DNA of 64,000 nucleotides from Lachnospiraceae bacterium (GTDB lineage Bacteria > Bacillota > Clostridia > Lachnospirales > Lachnospiraceae), in the NCBI GenBank assembly GCA_030523275.1, contig JAUNIX010000007.1, forward strand, positions 1-64,000, in the 5' to 3' direction. The translations under genes and the position numbers were made by a program. Under the pieces are notes generated by a model that worked only from the letters and a program-made list of their open reading frames with translations, was not told where the DNA came from and searched no databases. Shown here piece by piece: positions 1-8,936 of this stretch (positions are counted from its first letter, which is position 1; every line of letters begins with the position of its first letter).

Positions 1-66
1 ATTACAACACGAAAGGGAGCACTTCGTGTTATGCCGACAAAAGAAGAAGTGGAAGCTTTATTATAG
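1..66 (+). CDS. C-terminal fragment of an unidentified protein
   Basis: The window opens inside a reading frame whose last 21 codons end in MPTKEEVEALL and stop with TAG at 64-66. The tail is charged and probably helical, but too short to assign to a family. A strong terminator follows within 45 bp, so this is the last gene of an operon entering from the left. Confidence 0.6.
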   Translation: MTTRKGALRVMPTKEEVEALL

Positions 67-110
67 CAATTAAAGTCCTTTTTGTAGTATACTATAAAAG
101 TATGGAGACA

Positions 111-138
111 AGGCGGTGTCAAGATACACCGCCTTTTT
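111..138 (+). terminator. Rho-independent terminator
   Basis: A perfect 9-bp stem (AGGCGGTGT / ACACCGCCT, 111-119 with 126-134), a 6-nt loop and a T5 tract. It ends the upstream operon before the aldo/keto reductase. Confidence 0.85.
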
Positions 139-203
139 CATGCAAGGGTATAAGAAATTGTATTGCAATTTCAGTGAAAATCAAAATTGGGAGTGATGAG
201 ACA

Positions 204-1022
204 ATGTATATGGAAGATATTGTTTTAAGTAATGGTGTGAAATTACCGAAAATCGGTCTTGGAATGTGGGACGCCTATGATGATGAGGCAGCTATGGCTG
301 TCAGCACGGCATTAAAACTGGGATATCGTCGTATTGATACAGCGATGTTCTATAAAAATGAACCGGAAGTCGGCAGAGGAATACGAATGAGTGGAATTCC
401 ACGCGAGGACGTTTTTGTCTCGACTAAAATTTGGTATACAGATATGGAAGTCGATAAGGTAAGAGCGACGTTTCAGAAAAGTCTTGATAACATGAAACTG
501 GATTACATAGACATGTATATGTTGCATTGGCCAATGGGTGATTTTATAGGTTCATGGAAAGTTTTGGAAGAATTATATGCAGAAGGAAAAATAAAAAATA
601 TTGGTGTCTGCAATTTTCAGAAACATCATATGGAAAAATTGTTGCAACATGCGACGATCAAACCGATGGTAAATCAGATTGAAAGTCATCCGACCTTTTC
701 TCAAAATGAGTTAGTACGTTACTGTCAAGAAAATGGAATCCATGCCGAAGTTTGGAGTCCACTTGGCCGAGGGGATGATTTAGGAAATCCATCCATTAAA
801 GCCATTGCTGACAAATATGGCAAAACGACTGCACAGGTAATTTTAAGATGGCATATGCAGCGTGGTGTATCTGCGATTCCAAAATCGGTGAAGGAACATA
901 GAATGTTGGAAAATGTCGATGTATTTGATTTTCAGTTGACAGAAGAAGAAATGCAAACCATTCTTGCGTTGGAAACCGGAATTCCGCGTGGGGGTTATCA
1001 AGAGGGATACACATGGGATTAA
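204..1022 (+). CDS. Aldo/keto reductase
   Basis: A 272-aa cytosolic NAD(P)H-dependent oxidoreductase that reduces aldehydes or ketones to alcohols. The complete catalytic tetrad is visible: D45 and Y50 (RIDTAMFYKNE), K75 (VSTKIW) and H108 (YMLHWP). The C-terminal IPKSVKEHR segment is the cofactor-binding signature. The ATG at 204 is chosen because it follows a GGGAG site and gives a normal family N-terminus; the frame is open further upstream, but that extension is unlike the family. The stop overlaps the next gene by 10 bp, so the two are translationally coupled. The true substrate cannot be read from sequence. Confidence 0.9.
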   Translation: MYMEDIVLSNGVKLPKIGLGMWDAYDDEAAMAVSTALKLGYRRIDTAMFYKNEPEVGRGIRMSGIPREDVFVSTKIWYTDMEVDKVRATFQKSLDNMKLDYIDMYMLHWPMGDFIGSWKVLEELYAEGKIKNIGVCNFQKHHMEKLLQHATIKPMVNQIESHPTFSQNELVRYCQENGIHAEVWSPLGRGDDLGNPSIKAIADKYGKTTAQVILRWHMQRGVSAIPKSVKEHRMLENVDVFDFQLTEEEMQTILALETGIPRGGYQEGYTWD

Positions 1023-1552
1023 ATATTACAGTATACTGTGGAGCGAGTGCAGGCAACAATCCTGCATATAGACAGGCAGCAATCGATCTTGGAGCATGGA
1101 TTGCCAAACATCAGCACACATTGATCTATGGAGCAGGAAGTGTTGGTATGATGGGAGCAGTGGCGGACACTGTGCTAGAACGTCAAGGGGATATCATTGG
1201 CGTGATACCGGAATTTATGGTGGAGCGTGAATGGGCACATCCGTCATTAAAATATACCATAAAGACAAAAACGATGAGCGAACGCCGGGATAAAATGATC
1301 GAATTGGGTGACGCTTTTATCGCTCTGCCTGGAGGAATTGGAACGTTAGACGAGATTTCAGAAGTCATCTGTCTGTCAGGACTTGGACAAAATCCAAAAC
1401 CTTGTATCCTGTTTGATGTCAATGGCTATTATGAACCATTAAAAATTGTGTTTGATCGGATGGTCGAAGAAGGATTTTTAGGCCAAGCAGAGAGAAAATC
1501 AATTCTTTTTTCTGATAATCTTGAGGAGATTGAAAGATTTATTTTTGAATAA
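1013..1552 (+). CDS. LOG-family protein (nucleotide 5'-monophosphate phosphoribohydrolase)
   Basis: A 179-aa Rossmann-fold protein of the TIGR00730/LOG family, which hydrolyses nucleoside 5'-monophosphates (cytokinin ribotides in plants, AMP-like substrates in bacteria) to base plus ribose 5-phosphate. Diagnostic motifs are SERRDKM near residue 89 and PGGIGTLDE at 106-114, which bind phosphate and supply the catalytic Glu. It overlaps the aldo/keto reductase by 10 bp and is followed 13 bp later by a Nudix gene. A reductase, LOG and Nudix trio suggests metabolite clean-up, but that is inference. Confidence 0.88.
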   Translation: MGLNITVYCGASAGNNPAYRQAAIDLGAWIAKHQHTLIYGAGSVGMMGAVADTVLERQGDIIGVIPEFMVEREWAHPSLKYTIKTKTMSERRDKMIELGDAFIALPGGIGTLDEISEVICLSGLGQNPKPCILFDVNGYYEPLKIVFDRMVEEGFLGQAERKSILFSDNLEEIERFIFE

Positions 1553-1565
1553 AAAGGAGTATGTT

Positions 1566-2048
1566 ATGGGAATTACAACCTTGTGTTATATTGAAAAGGA
1601 TGATAGTTATTTGATGCTGCATCGCATCGTCAAGAAGAATGATGTCAATAAAGACAAATGGATTGGCGTTGGCGGACATTTTGAGCATGGAGAGAGCCCG
1701 GAAGATTGCCTGTTTCGTGAGGTGAAAGAAGAGACAGGGCTTACTTTAACTTCGTTTCGCTTTTGCGGGTTAGTGACATTTCTTTCTGATATGGGAACTG
1801 AAAAAGAGGCATGGGAGTATATGTGTCTCTATCATGCAGATGGTTTTACCGGAGAGGTAAAAGAGTGTGATGAGGGCGTCCTTGAGTGGGTGAAAAAAGA
1901 AGATGTGATGAACTTAGAATTATGGGAAGGAGACAAACTGTTTTTGCGCTACATGGATGAAAAACGTCCTTTCTTCTCCTTAAAGTTAGAATACATAAAA
2001 GGAGAATTAATTTCAGCTCATTTAGATGGAAAAAAACTCAGAATCTAG
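1566..2048 (+). CDS. Nudix hydrolase (8-oxo-dGTP diphosphatase-like)
   Basis: A 160-aa Nudix protein cleaving a nucleoside diphosphate linked to X. The Nudix box G-x5-E-x7-REVKEETGL is complete at about residues 37-59. An AAGGAG site 6 nt upstream of ATG 1566 fixes the start. The N-terminal TTLCYIEKDDSYLMLHR is typical of MutT/8-oxo-dGTP-like members. It is the last gene of the three-gene operon, with its stop codon inside the terminator stem. Substrate specificity is unproven. Confidence 0.87.
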   Translation: MGITTLCYIEKDDSYLMLHRIVKKNDVNKDKWIGVGGHFEHGESPEDCLFREVKEETGLTLTSFRFCGLVTFLSDMGTEKEAWEYMCLYHADGFTGEVKECDEGVLEWVKKEDVMNLELWEGDKLFLRYMDEKRPFFSLKLEYIKGELISAHLDGKKLRI

Positions 2049-2068
2049 TTTTAGATTCTGAGTTTTTT
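2035..2068. terminator. Bidirectional terminator between convergent operons
   Basis: A 13-bp perfect stem (2035-2047 with 2052-2064) and GTTT loop, with T6 on the plus side and A6 on the left flank, so it serves both the Nudix operon and the convergent ABC-importer operon. Confidence 0.88.
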
Positions 2069-2097
2069 ATCATAAGATGAATAAGGAGTAAAGATAA

Positions 2098-2979
2098 TTA
2101 TTTAGATTCTCCGCCTTCAACGACAAGAGTTTCTTCGTAATCTTTTCCGTAAGTATCAACTAATGTTTCTTCATAATCTTTGTGGAAGAATTTTTCTTTT
2201 CCTAAGTTAGCGATTTCTTCGTTGATCCAGTCTTTTAAAGTATCATTTCCTTTTGTTACAGCAGGAGCGATTGTATCAGTTCCACCTAATTCAGAGATAC
2301 CAACTTCATATCCTTTATTCTGGTTTGCAAATGCGATAACTTCTGTGTTATCGTTTGCCCAGCATACGCCGTTACCATTTTCGATTGCTGATTTAGCGGC
2401 AGCATAAGTATCATATTTCTGTAATTTGATTTTAGGATATTTTTCTGTCAAATATGTTTCTGCTGTTGTACCAGAGATTACGATGACTTCATCGCCATCT
2501 TTTAAATCATCTAGGCTTTTGATCACGCGAGATTCCGGAGATACAACACCTAAAGATACATTCATGTAAGGGTCTGCGAAATCAACTTCTTCTTTACGCT
2601 CATCCGTCACTGTAAAGTTTGCTAAAATAACATCAACTTTGCCTGTCTGTAAATATTCAATACGGCTGGCAGCTTCGGTTGATACGAAATTTACTTTTAC
2701 ACCTAAATCTTTGGCTAATCTGTTTGCAAAATATACATCATATCCCTGATATTCGCCGTTTTCATCTACATATCCAAATGGGTTTTTGTCAGAGAAAACA
2801 CCGATATTGATGGTTCCATCCTTTTTGATGTCATCAAGAGTACGATAGCTTGCTTTGGAATCAGATTTTTTATCTCCGGAATTGTTTGAATCGCTTCCTC
2901 CGCATCCGGTTAATGCAAGTCCGATCACTGCGATCGCAGCGAGTAATGTCGCAACTTTTCTAAGTAATTTACGTTTCAT
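2098..2979 (-). CDS. Amino-acid ABC transporter substrate-binding lipoprotein
   Basis: A 293-aa extracellular solute-binding protein (SBP_bac_3 family). It has a lipoprotein signal: a basic N-terminus, a hydrophobic stretch and lipobox LTGC, followed by a Gly/Ser/Asp-rich linker. The mature part starts with the family pattern DGTINIGVFSDKNPFGYVD and keeps GKVDVILANFTVTDERKE, the polar amino-acid binding segment. It is the last gene of a four-gene importer operon. Ligand is unknown; glutamine, cystine or aspartate/glutamate are all possible. Confidence 0.92.
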   Translation of the reverse strand: MKRKLLRKVATLLAAIAVIGLALTGCGGSDSNNSGDKKSDSKASYRTLDDIKKDGTINIGVFSDKNPFGYVDENGEYQGYDVYFANRLAKDLGVKVNFVSTEAASRIEYLQTGKVDVILANFTVTDERKEEVDFADPYMNVSLGVVSPESRVIKSLDDLKDGDEVIVISGTTAETYLTEKYPKIKLQKYDTYAAAKSAIENGNGVCWANDNTEVIAFANQNKGYEVGISELGGTDTIAPAVTKGNDTLKDWINEEIANLGKEKFFHKDYEETLVDTYGKDYEETLVVEGGESK

Positions 2980-3023
2980 TTTCGATACCTCTCTTTCTGG
3001 CTAGTGCCTAAAAAATTATATTT

Positions 3024-3791
3024 TTATTTATGATCATGATGTCTGACAGCATCATATTCAAAGCTGTGTAAGAATTTTTGAGCGCGTTCTGTTTTTGGAT
3101 GTTCAAAGAAGTTTTCTGGAATATCTTCTTCGACGATCTCACCTTGATCTAAGAACAATACTCGGTCAGCAACGGCTTTCGCAAATGACATTTCATGTGT
3201 TACAATCAGCATTGTGTTGCCGGCTTTTGCCAGTTCTAACATTGTATCGAGTACCTCGCGTACCATTTCTGGATCCAAAGCGGCCGTTACTTCGTCAAAT
3301 AACAAAACTTCCGGGTGCATGCATAAAGCACGCACGATTGCCACACGCTGTTTTTGTCCGCCTGATAATTGTCTTGGATAAGAATCTTTCTTATCTTGTA
3401 AGCCAACTCTGGCAAGAAGTTCTAATGCTTCTTTTTCCACATCTGCCTTTTTTCGCTTTTGCACGATCATTGGTGCTAATGTAATATTTTCCAATACGGT
3501 TTTGTGAGGGAATAACTCGTAACTTTGAAAAACCATACCAATTTTTTGTCGGATTGCAGCAATATCTTTTACATCACCGGAAATGACATCATTGTGTAGA
3601 CGGATGCTGCCACCTTGAATCGGTTCTAAGCCATTGATGCATCGCAAAAATGTACTTTTTCCACAGCCGGATGGTCCAATGATGACGATAACTTCACCCT
3701 GATGAACTGTCAGATTAAAATCTTTTAAAATGACATTGTCGCCATATGCTTTTTTTAAATGTTCTATTTTAATTAATGCTTCCTGTGCCAT
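3024..3791 (-). CDS. Amino-acid ABC transporter ATPase (GlnQ family)
   Basis: A 255-aa cytoplasmic ATPase that powers the importer. Walker [10 protein letters not shown] lies near residue 39, signature LSGGQKQR near 142 and Walker [12 protein letters not shown] near 162. The family more usually has FDEPTSALD; here Val and Ala replace Pro and Ser. The switch His is in VTHEMSFAK. It starts 7 bp after the permease stop, and the lipoprotein gene follows after 44 bp. Confidence 0.93.
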   Translation of the reverse strand: MAQEALIKIEHLKKAYGDNVILKDFNLTVHQGEVIVIIGPSGCGKSTFLRCINGLEPIQGGSIRLHNDVISGDVKDIAAIRQKIGMVFQSYELFPHKTVLENITLAPMIVQKRKKADVEKEALELLARVGLQDKKDSYPRQLSGGQKQRVAIVRALCMHPEVLLFDEVTAALDPEMVREVLDTMLELAKAGNTMLIVTHEMSFAKAVADRVLFLDQGEIVEEDIPENFFEHPKTERAQKFLHSFEYDAVRHHDHK

Positions 3792-3797
3792 AATTTA

Positions 3798-4472
3798 TTA
3801 TCTCCATTTCTTCTCAAGATATCCTGCGAGCATACTGATTGGCCAGCATGCAATAAAATATAAAAAGAATACGGTTCCATAGATTCCAAATGCAGCATTT
3901 GGAGATACCATACGATTTGCCTCAATAATCTGCTGTCCTACTTTTAATACCTCAACGACACCGATCATCATGACCAAACTGGTTGTCTTGATCATACGTG
4001 TGATCAAATTAATGGATAGAGGAATCAATCTTCGCAGTGTCTGAGGAATTATAATATGATAATAGATCTGTGATTTGACCATTCCCAGTGCCGCAGCACT
4101 TTCATATTGGTGTTTTGGAATACTGCTCACTGCGCCTCGCACCAAATCTCCCATTTCTGCTGTTCCCCAGAATGTAAAGACGATCACAGATGCAAACTCT
4201 GCCGAAAGATTCATACCAAACACTCTTGTTGTGCCAAAGAAGACAATAAATAAGAGTACTAATTGTGGCATAATACGAACGATTTCCAGATAAATTCTGG
4301 AAATGGCTTTCGTCGCAGGATTTTTGATCGTCATAAAGATACCAAAAAGGATTCCCAAAGGGATACTAAGTAACACGGCGATCAAGCTGATTTTTAATGC
4401 AACCCATAATCCGGCAGCAAGACGCGTCAAGTTACTTCCCTTAAATAAAACATCAATCCCCAAAGCCTGCAT
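3798..4472 (-). CDS. Amino-acid ABC transporter permease (second subunit)
   Basis: A 224-aa inner-membrane permease of the HisM/GlnP type with about five membrane helices. The EAA coupling loop is visible as ESAAALGMVKSQIYYHIIIPQ, which docks on the ATPase. It overlaps the upstream permease by 20 bp, so the two subunits are translationally coupled and probably form a heterodimer. Confidence 0.9.
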   Translation of the reverse strand: MQALGIDVLFKGSNLTRLAAGLWVALKISLIAVLLSIPLGILFGIFMTIKNPATKAISRIYLEIVRIMPQLVLLFIVFFGTTRVFGMNLSAEFASVIVFTFWGTAEMGDLVRGAVSSIPKHQYESAAALGMVKSQIYYHIIIPQTLRRLIPLSINLITRMIKTTSLVMMIGVVEVLKVGQQIIEANRMVSPNAAFGIYGTVFFLYFIACWPISMLAGYLEKKWR

Positions 4473-5112
4473 AACGTAACCTCCTTTCCAAAATGCTTCC
4501 GATAATGGATACCGGTAACAAGATGATCAGGTAAAAGATTACCAGTAAGGTCAGACATTCAACCGTTTTATAATAAAGACCGATTAAATCCTTGGCAGTA
4601 AACATCAGATCCATTAAACTGATCGCACTAAAGACGCTCGTTTCCTTTAAAAGGAAAATCACATTAGCAACAAATGCCGGGAAACTGAGTGTGACTGCCT
4701 GTGGTAATATGATATAACGCATTGCCTGACTCTGCGTCATACCAAGACTTAAAGCACTTTCCATTTGAATTTTTTCGACAGATTCTAAACCGCTTCGAAA
4801 AGCTTCTGCCATATAACTTCCTCCAAGTAAAGCCAATCCCACATAACCGCATACTTCGGCACTGAGACTGATACCAAATCGTGGAAGACCAAAATAGATG
4901 AAAAATAATTGTATCAGTAATGGTGTATTTCGAAATAGTTCAATATAAACTTTTGCAATCTGTCTTAATACAGGAACTTTATAGTGAACAATCATAGAAA
5001 CGATTAGTCCTAAAACAATGGAACATAAAATTCCAATCCAACCGATACGTAATGTTAAGAACATTGCCTCCTTGTAGAGTGGAAAATATTCTCTCATAAC
5101 ATCGAAATTCAT
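4453..5112 (-). CDS. Amino-acid ABC transporter permease (first subunit)
   Basis: A 219-aa HisM/GlnP-type permease, first gene of the importer operon. The N-terminal region LRIGWIGILCSIVLGL begins TM1. The EAA loop is ESALSLGMTQSQAMRYIILPQ, and the segment FRNTPLLIQLFFIYFGLP is a family hallmark of polar amino-acid permeases. A consensus promoter lies 53 bp upstream. Confidence 0.9.
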   Translation of the reverse strand: MNFDVMREYFPLYKEAMFLTLRIGWIGILCSIVLGLIVSMIVHYKVPVLRQIAKVYIELFRNTPLLIQLFFIYFGLPRFGISLSAEVCGYVGLALLGGSYMAEAFRSGLESVEKIQMESALSLGMTQSQAMRYIILPQAVTLSFPAFVANVIFLLKETSVFSAISLMDLMFTAKDLIGLYYKTVECLTLLVIFYLIILLPVSIIGSILERRLRYAGFGD

Positions 5113-5164
5113 ATGTGACCTCTCTCTTTTCCTATTAAAATTATAGGTTTACTTAATGATTAGA

Positions 5165-5193
5165 AATATACCACAGAAAACATATCTTGTCAA
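5165..5193 (-). promoter_or_regulatory. Sigma-A promoter of the amino-acid importer operon
   Basis: On the minus strand: TTGACA (5188-5193), 17-bp spacer, TATATT (5165-5170), placed 53 bp upstream of the first permease. Confidence 0.75.
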
Positions 5194-5339
5194 TGGGATA
5201 AGTGGGATATAGTATAGACCAATCGAAGATATATCTATATCAACTGATATAAAAATATGTATATGAAAGAATATGAAAAAAGTGCTTGATAAATGATATT
5301 GAGCAAAAAGAGATTTTTATGCAGAGCTTTTTTCTTTTA

Positions 5340-5348
5340 TGATATAAT
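5340..5348 (+). promoter_or_regulatory. Extended -10 promoter of glycerate kinase
   Basis: TGA plus TATAAT (5343-5348) forms an extended -10 about 38 bp before the start codon. No good -35 box is present. Confidence 0.5.
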
Positions 5349-5385
5349 GAAAATATAGATATCATTCATGAAGGAGGTACAAAAA

Positions 5386-6507
5386 GTGAAAGTCGTGATC
5401 GCAATTGATTCTTTAAAAGGAAGTTTATCATCGATCGAAGCGGGGAAAGCAATCCGAGAGGGAATTCTTCGGGTCCATAAAGACGCCGAAATTGTGATCA
5501 AACCACTCGCAGATGGCGGTGAGGGTACAACAGATGCTCTGATCGAGGGTTTGGGAGGTAAAAGAATTTCATTAAATGTGACAGGTCCGCTTGGAGGTCA
5601 AGTAAAAGCAAACTATGGGTATATCGAGCAATCAAAAACCGCAATCATGGAAATGGCACAGGCTGCGGGAATTACGTTAGCAAATGAAAAAAATCCATTT
5701 CATGCGACGACGAAGGGCGTTGGAGAGATGATTGCGGATGCAGTACAAAGAGGCTGTAAACAACTAATCATTGGTATTGGTGGCAGTGCAACAAACGATG
5801 GTGGAATCGGAATGTTAAAGGCACTGGGAGCAAAAATGACAGATGACAAAGGAAGGGATGTAGGAGAAGGAGCAGATGCACTTGAAAAAGTAGTACATAT
5901 TTCATTAGAAAATTTGCTACCAGAGCTACAAAACTTAGAGATTCGTGTAGCTTGTGACGTGAATAACCCCCTTTGTGGGACAAATGGTGCAACGTATATA
6001 TATGGCCCACAAAAAGGTGTTTGCGAAGAACAGTTGGAGGAAATTGATCAGGCAATGGGACATTATGCAGATGTGGTTGCAAAAGCAGTGGGATGTGACT
6101 TACGTGAAGAAAAAGGTGCAGGAGCGGCAGGCGGTCTGGGATTTGCATTTTTATCTTGTCTTGGTGCAAAATTAGTGCCAGGTGTTGAATTAATATTGGA
6201 TACCATAGGACTGGAAGATGAGGTTTTGGATGCGGATATTGTCATTACAGGTGAAGGCTGTCTGGATGCACAAACTGCGATGGGAAAAGCACCGATTGGA
6301 GTTGCGAAACTGGCAAAAAAATATGGAAATAAAGTACTGGCATTTGCCGGTGCAGTGACAACAGATGCCGGAAAGTGTAATCAGGTTGGAATTGATGCAT
6401 TTTTCCCGATTGTTCGTGGAATCTGCACCTTAGAAGAGGCTATGGAACCTGAGCAGGCAAGAAAGAATATGATAGATAGTGTAGAGCAGGTATTTCGGCT
6501 TTTGTGA
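5386..6507 (+). CDS. Glycerate 2-kinase (type I)
   Basis: A 373-aa kinase of the GlxK/GarK family, phosphorylating D-glycerate to 2-phosphoglycerate. The N-terminus VVIAIDSLKGSLSS, the ADGGEGT segment near residue 45 and the GIGGSATNDGG loop near 130 are family signatures. I choose the GTG at 5386 because AAGGAGG sits 8 nt before it; the in-frame ATG at 5368 precedes that ribosome site and would add six residues. It is apparently monocistronic, since the next gene is 90 bp away with its own ribosome site. It could feed glycerate from glyoxylate metabolism into glycolysis, though that link to the allantoin genes 40 kb away is speculation. Confidence 0.92.
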   Translation: MKVVIAIDSLKGSLSSIEAGKAIREGILRVHKDAEIVIKPLADGGEGTTDALIEGLGGKRISLNVTGPLGGQVKANYGYIEQSKTAIMEMAQAAGITLANEKNPFHATTKGVGEMIADAVQRGCKQLIIGIGGSATNDGGIGMLKALGAKMTDDKGRDVGEGADALEKVVHISLENLLPELQNLEIRVACDVNNPLCGTNGATYIYGPQKGVCEEQLEEIDQAMGHYADVVAKAVGCDLREEKGAGAAGGLGFAFLSCLGAKLVPGVELILDTIGLEDEVLDADIVITGEGCLDAQTAMGKAPIGVAKLAKKYGNKVLAFAGAVTTDAGKCNQVGIDAFFPIVRGICTLEEAMEPEQARKNMIDSVEQVFRLL

Positions 6508-6596
6508 AGCATACAAAAGGAAAAATAGCACATAATAATTGAGGTACCTGTTGGATAAGATGATCTGATGGGTATTTTTGTGTTGTGGAGGTTGTT

Positions 6597-7460
6597 ATGA
6601 AGGTTGAAGTTAAAGTTATTTTAAAAAAAGTATTTGGCATTATTATTGGTTCTTTTATTAATGCATGTGGTATTAGTTTATTTTTAGATCCGAACAATTT
6701 GGCTCCTGGTGGATTAATCGGAATTGCGGTGATTTTAAATCGAATGACGGGATTGGAGACAGGAACTCTTTTCTTCCTATTAAACATACCGATCGTTATG
6801 TTGGGATTGTGGAGATTTGGATATCGATTTATTACTACTACATTTTTTGCCGTTGTCATTAACTCTATATTTACCAATTATACAACAAGGTTTGGTGTGG
6901 TAACGACAGATCCCTTGCTTGCGTCACTGGCAGGAAGTATTCTTGTTGGTGTTGGCATTGGAATTGTATTTCGAAGTGGAGCAACGACAGGTGGCATCGA
7001 TATTATCATTAAAATTTTGCGTGAAAAATATAAACATTTAAAGACTGGATTTTTATTCCTAATTCTTGATGTGATCATTGTTGCGATTTCTGGATTTGTA
7101 TTTCGCGATTTCAATATCATTATGTATGCCTTGATCGCAGTTGTTGTGTCAGGTCAGGTGATGGATTATGTTTTGTATGGACGTGATGAGGCAAAATTAA
7201 TGTATGTGATCAGTGACAAAGCAGATTTGATTGCAGATCGGATTTTAGACGAGCTGGATGTTGGTGCAACCTTTTTACAAGGACAAGGAGCTTATACCGG
7301 AGCGGAGAAAAAAGTAATCATGTGCGTGGTTAAGAAAAACCAGGGACCGAAATTAGAAGAAATTGTAAAACAGGAAGATAAAGCAGCCTTTTTGATCATT
7401 TCAAGTGCCAATGAAATTTATGGTGAAGGATATAAAAACATATTAAACGAAAAAATATAA
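6597..7460 (+). CDS. YitT family membrane protein
   Basis: A 287-aa protein with an N-terminal block of about five or six membrane helices (YitT/DUF161, residues 10-200) and a C-terminal cytosolic DUF2179 domain (from about 210, YVISDKADLIADRILDEL). The glycine-rich GGLIGIAVILNRMTG and RSGATTGGIDII segments are typical. GTGGAGG 6 nt upstream supports ATG 6597. Function is not established for the family; the DUF2179 part resembles small-ligand-binding domains. Confidence 0.88.
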   Translation: MKVEVKVILKKVFGIIIGSFINACGISLFLDPNNLAPGGLIGIAVILNRMTGLETGTLFFLLNIPIVMLGLWRFGYRFITTTFFAVVINSIFTNYTTRFGVVTTDPLLASLAGSILVGVGIGIVFRSGATTGGIDIIIKILREKYKHLKTGFLFLILDVIIVAISGFVFRDFNIIMYALIAVVVSGQVMDYVLYGRDEAKLMYVISDKADLIADRILDELDVGATFLQGQGAYTGAEKKVIMCVVKKNQGPKLEEIVKQEDKAAFLIISSANEIYGEGYKNILNEKI

Positions 7461-7480
7461 TAAAAGGATATATGCATGGC

Positions 7481-7517
7481 AGTGCTGTACAAATATTTGT
7501 ACAGCACTGTCTTTTTT
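7481..7517 (+). terminator. Terminator after the YitT gene
   Basis: A near-perfect palindrome (AGTGCTGTACAAA, 7481-7493, with 7496-7508) followed by GTC and T6. Repeat R1 begins directly in its T-tract. Confidence 0.8.
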
Positions 7518-7518
7518 G

Positions 7519-7610
7519 TTTCATAGGAAATTACGTTATAATTTCCATGAAACAAAAAACGCTCCGAGAGGATGCGACCAGATGCATGAGGCAGACTTGT
7601 CCGCTTTTGT
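7519..7610 (+). repeat. Dispersed repeat R1 (palindrome plus GNRA hairpin)
   Basis: First of three R copies. TTTCATAGGAAATTA (7519-7533) pairs imperfectly with TAATTTCCATGAAA. An A-run follows, then the hairpin CGCTCC-GAGA-GGATGCG and the tail ACCAGATGCATGAGGC. It has GAGA as loop where the other copies have GCGA; both are GNRA. The tail continues to about 7610 and resembles the remnant at 37.3 kb. It has no coding capacity and lies between a terminator and the next promoter. Confidence 0.72.
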
Positions 7611-7612
7611 TC

Positions 7613-7661
7613 TTGACAACAGTATATACTGTATATATAATTAATATATACAGTATATACT
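7613..7661 (+). promoter_or_regulatory. Consensus promoter overlapped by an 18-bp inverted-repeat operator
   Basis: TTGACA (7613-7618), 17-bp spacer, TATAAT (7636-7641). A perfect inverted repeat, 7621-7638 and 7644-7661 with a 5-bp gap, covers spacer, -10 and start point. Each arm itself contains the palindrome AGTATATACT. It is the probable autoregulatory site of the GntR protein encoded next. Confidence 0.8.
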
Positions 7662-7701
7662 ATGAGGCGTTATTTGAATACGTATTTCATTGGAGGAAAA
7701 A

Positions 7702-8082
7702 ATGAAAATAATTATATCAGGGCAGTCGGAACTTCCGATTTATGCGCAGATTCGAGAACAGATAAAAGAACAGATTTTAAATGGACAGATTAGGGAGGGG
7801 ACGATTTTGCCATCCATCCGTAAGCTGGCAAAAGAGATAGGAGTCAGTGTCATTACAACAACGCGTGCTTACCGGGATTTAGAGGAAGAGGGATTTATCG
7901 CTTCGATGCAGGGAAAGGGCAGTATTGTACTTTCCAAGGACAATGAAATCATGCGTGAGAAGTATTTGATGAGGATCGAGGAAGGTATGATGACAGCAAT
8001 CGAGACTGCAAAACACATCAACATGACAAAAGAAGAATTTGATCATTTGGTGTCAAATTTATGGAGGGAGATGAAAGAATGA
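7702..8082 (+). CDS. GntR-family regulator, YtrA subfamily
   Basis: A 126-aa repressor with an N-terminal winged helix (residues about 8-75; ILPSIRKLAKEIGVSVITTTRAYRDLE is the recognition region) and only a short helical C-terminus, as in the YtrA subfamily that controls ABC transporter operons. A GGAGG site 6 nt before ATG 7702 sets the start. It overlaps the ATPase gene by ATGA. The operator upstream suggests self-repression, relieved by an unknown cue, often cell-envelope-active compounds in this subfamily. Confidence 0.9.
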   Translation: MKIIISGQSELPIYAQIREQIKEQILNGQIREGTILPSIRKLAKEIGVSVITTTRAYRDLEEEGFIASMQGKGSIVLSKDNEIMREKYLMRIEEGMMTAIETAKHINMTKEEFDHLVSNLWREMKE

Positions 8083-8936
8083 GTTTATTAGAAGTAAAAC
8101 ATGTATATAAAAGTTATCAAGGTTTTCGTCTGGAAGACATTTCTTTTGAATTGCCAAAGGGGTTTGTGATGGGATATATCGGTGAAAATGGCGCTGGTAA
8201 AACAACGACCTTAAATCTGATCACGCATTTATGTAATCTCGAGCGTGGAGAAATCAGAATTGACGGTATTTGTTATGAAGATGATCCGAAAAAATATTTG
8301 GAGAGTATTGGTTTTGTCGGTGATGAAGCATATTTTCCGAAAGACATGACATTAAAGGAAATCCAGAAAATTTTAAAATCAATGTATTCTAGTTTTCGTG
8401 AAACGGAATTTGAAAAACTTGTGTATGATTGGCAACTTCCATACAATAAGAAAATTGGTGATTATTCGAAGGGGATGAAAGTGAAATTAATGTTCGCTAC
8501 TGTTTTTTGTCGGGATACAAAACTGTTAATTCTAGATGAAGCGACGAATGGACTCGATTTGGTGATGCGGTCGGACGTGATAAAAATGCTTCAGGAATAC
8601 ATCATGGACGGAGAACATAGCATTCTCTTTTCCACCCATCAGCTTCAAGATTTGGAGCCGATTGCGGATTATATCACATTCCTTCATAATGGCAAAGTAG
8701 TGTGTAGCCAGATAAAAGAGGAATTGCTAGAAAGTTATGTGCGGATTCAGGGCGAAGAGTCAGATTTATTGGAATCTCAACGTCTGTTGCTGGTCGGTAT
8801 GGTTTCTTATGCCTATGGATTTGAGGCGATTATTCGCAGTAAGGATATTGATCAATTTGGAGTGGAGTTTACGATTGAAAAGGCTAGTATTGATCAGATT
8901 ATGCTTCATATCATTAAGAATGGAGGCAAAATATGA
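8079..8936 (+). CDS. ABC transporter ATP-binding protein (YtrB-like)
   Basis: A 285-aa ATPase. Walker A GENGAGKTTT near residue 40, signature YSKGMKVKL near 130, Walker B LLILDEATNGLD near 150, switch His in STHQL. The signature is YSKGM rather than LSGGQ, common in ABC-2 exporters of this group. ATGA overlaps link it to both the GntR gene and the first permease. It probably exports or clears an antimicrobial or envelope compound; the substrate is unknown. Confidence 0.9.
   Translation: MSLLEVKHVYKSYQGFRLEDISFELPKGFVMGYIGENGAGKTTTLNLITHLCNLERGEIRIDGICYEDDPKKYLESIGFVGDEAYFPKDMTLKEIQKILKSMYSSFRETEFEKLVYDWQLPYNKKIGDYSKGMKVKLMFATVFCRDTKLLILDEATNGLDLVMRSDVIKMLQEYIMDGEHSILFSTHQLQDLEPIADYITFLHNGKVVCSQIKEELLESYVRIQGEESDLLESQRLLLVGMVSYAYGFEAIIRSKDIDQFGVEFTIEKASIDQIMLHIIKNGGKI

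Noticed and set aside
7472..7705. A 77-codon frame across the terminator, R1 repeat and GntR promoter
   Set aside because: It is built from terminator, repeat and operator sequence and has no ribosome site; the region is explained by control elements.
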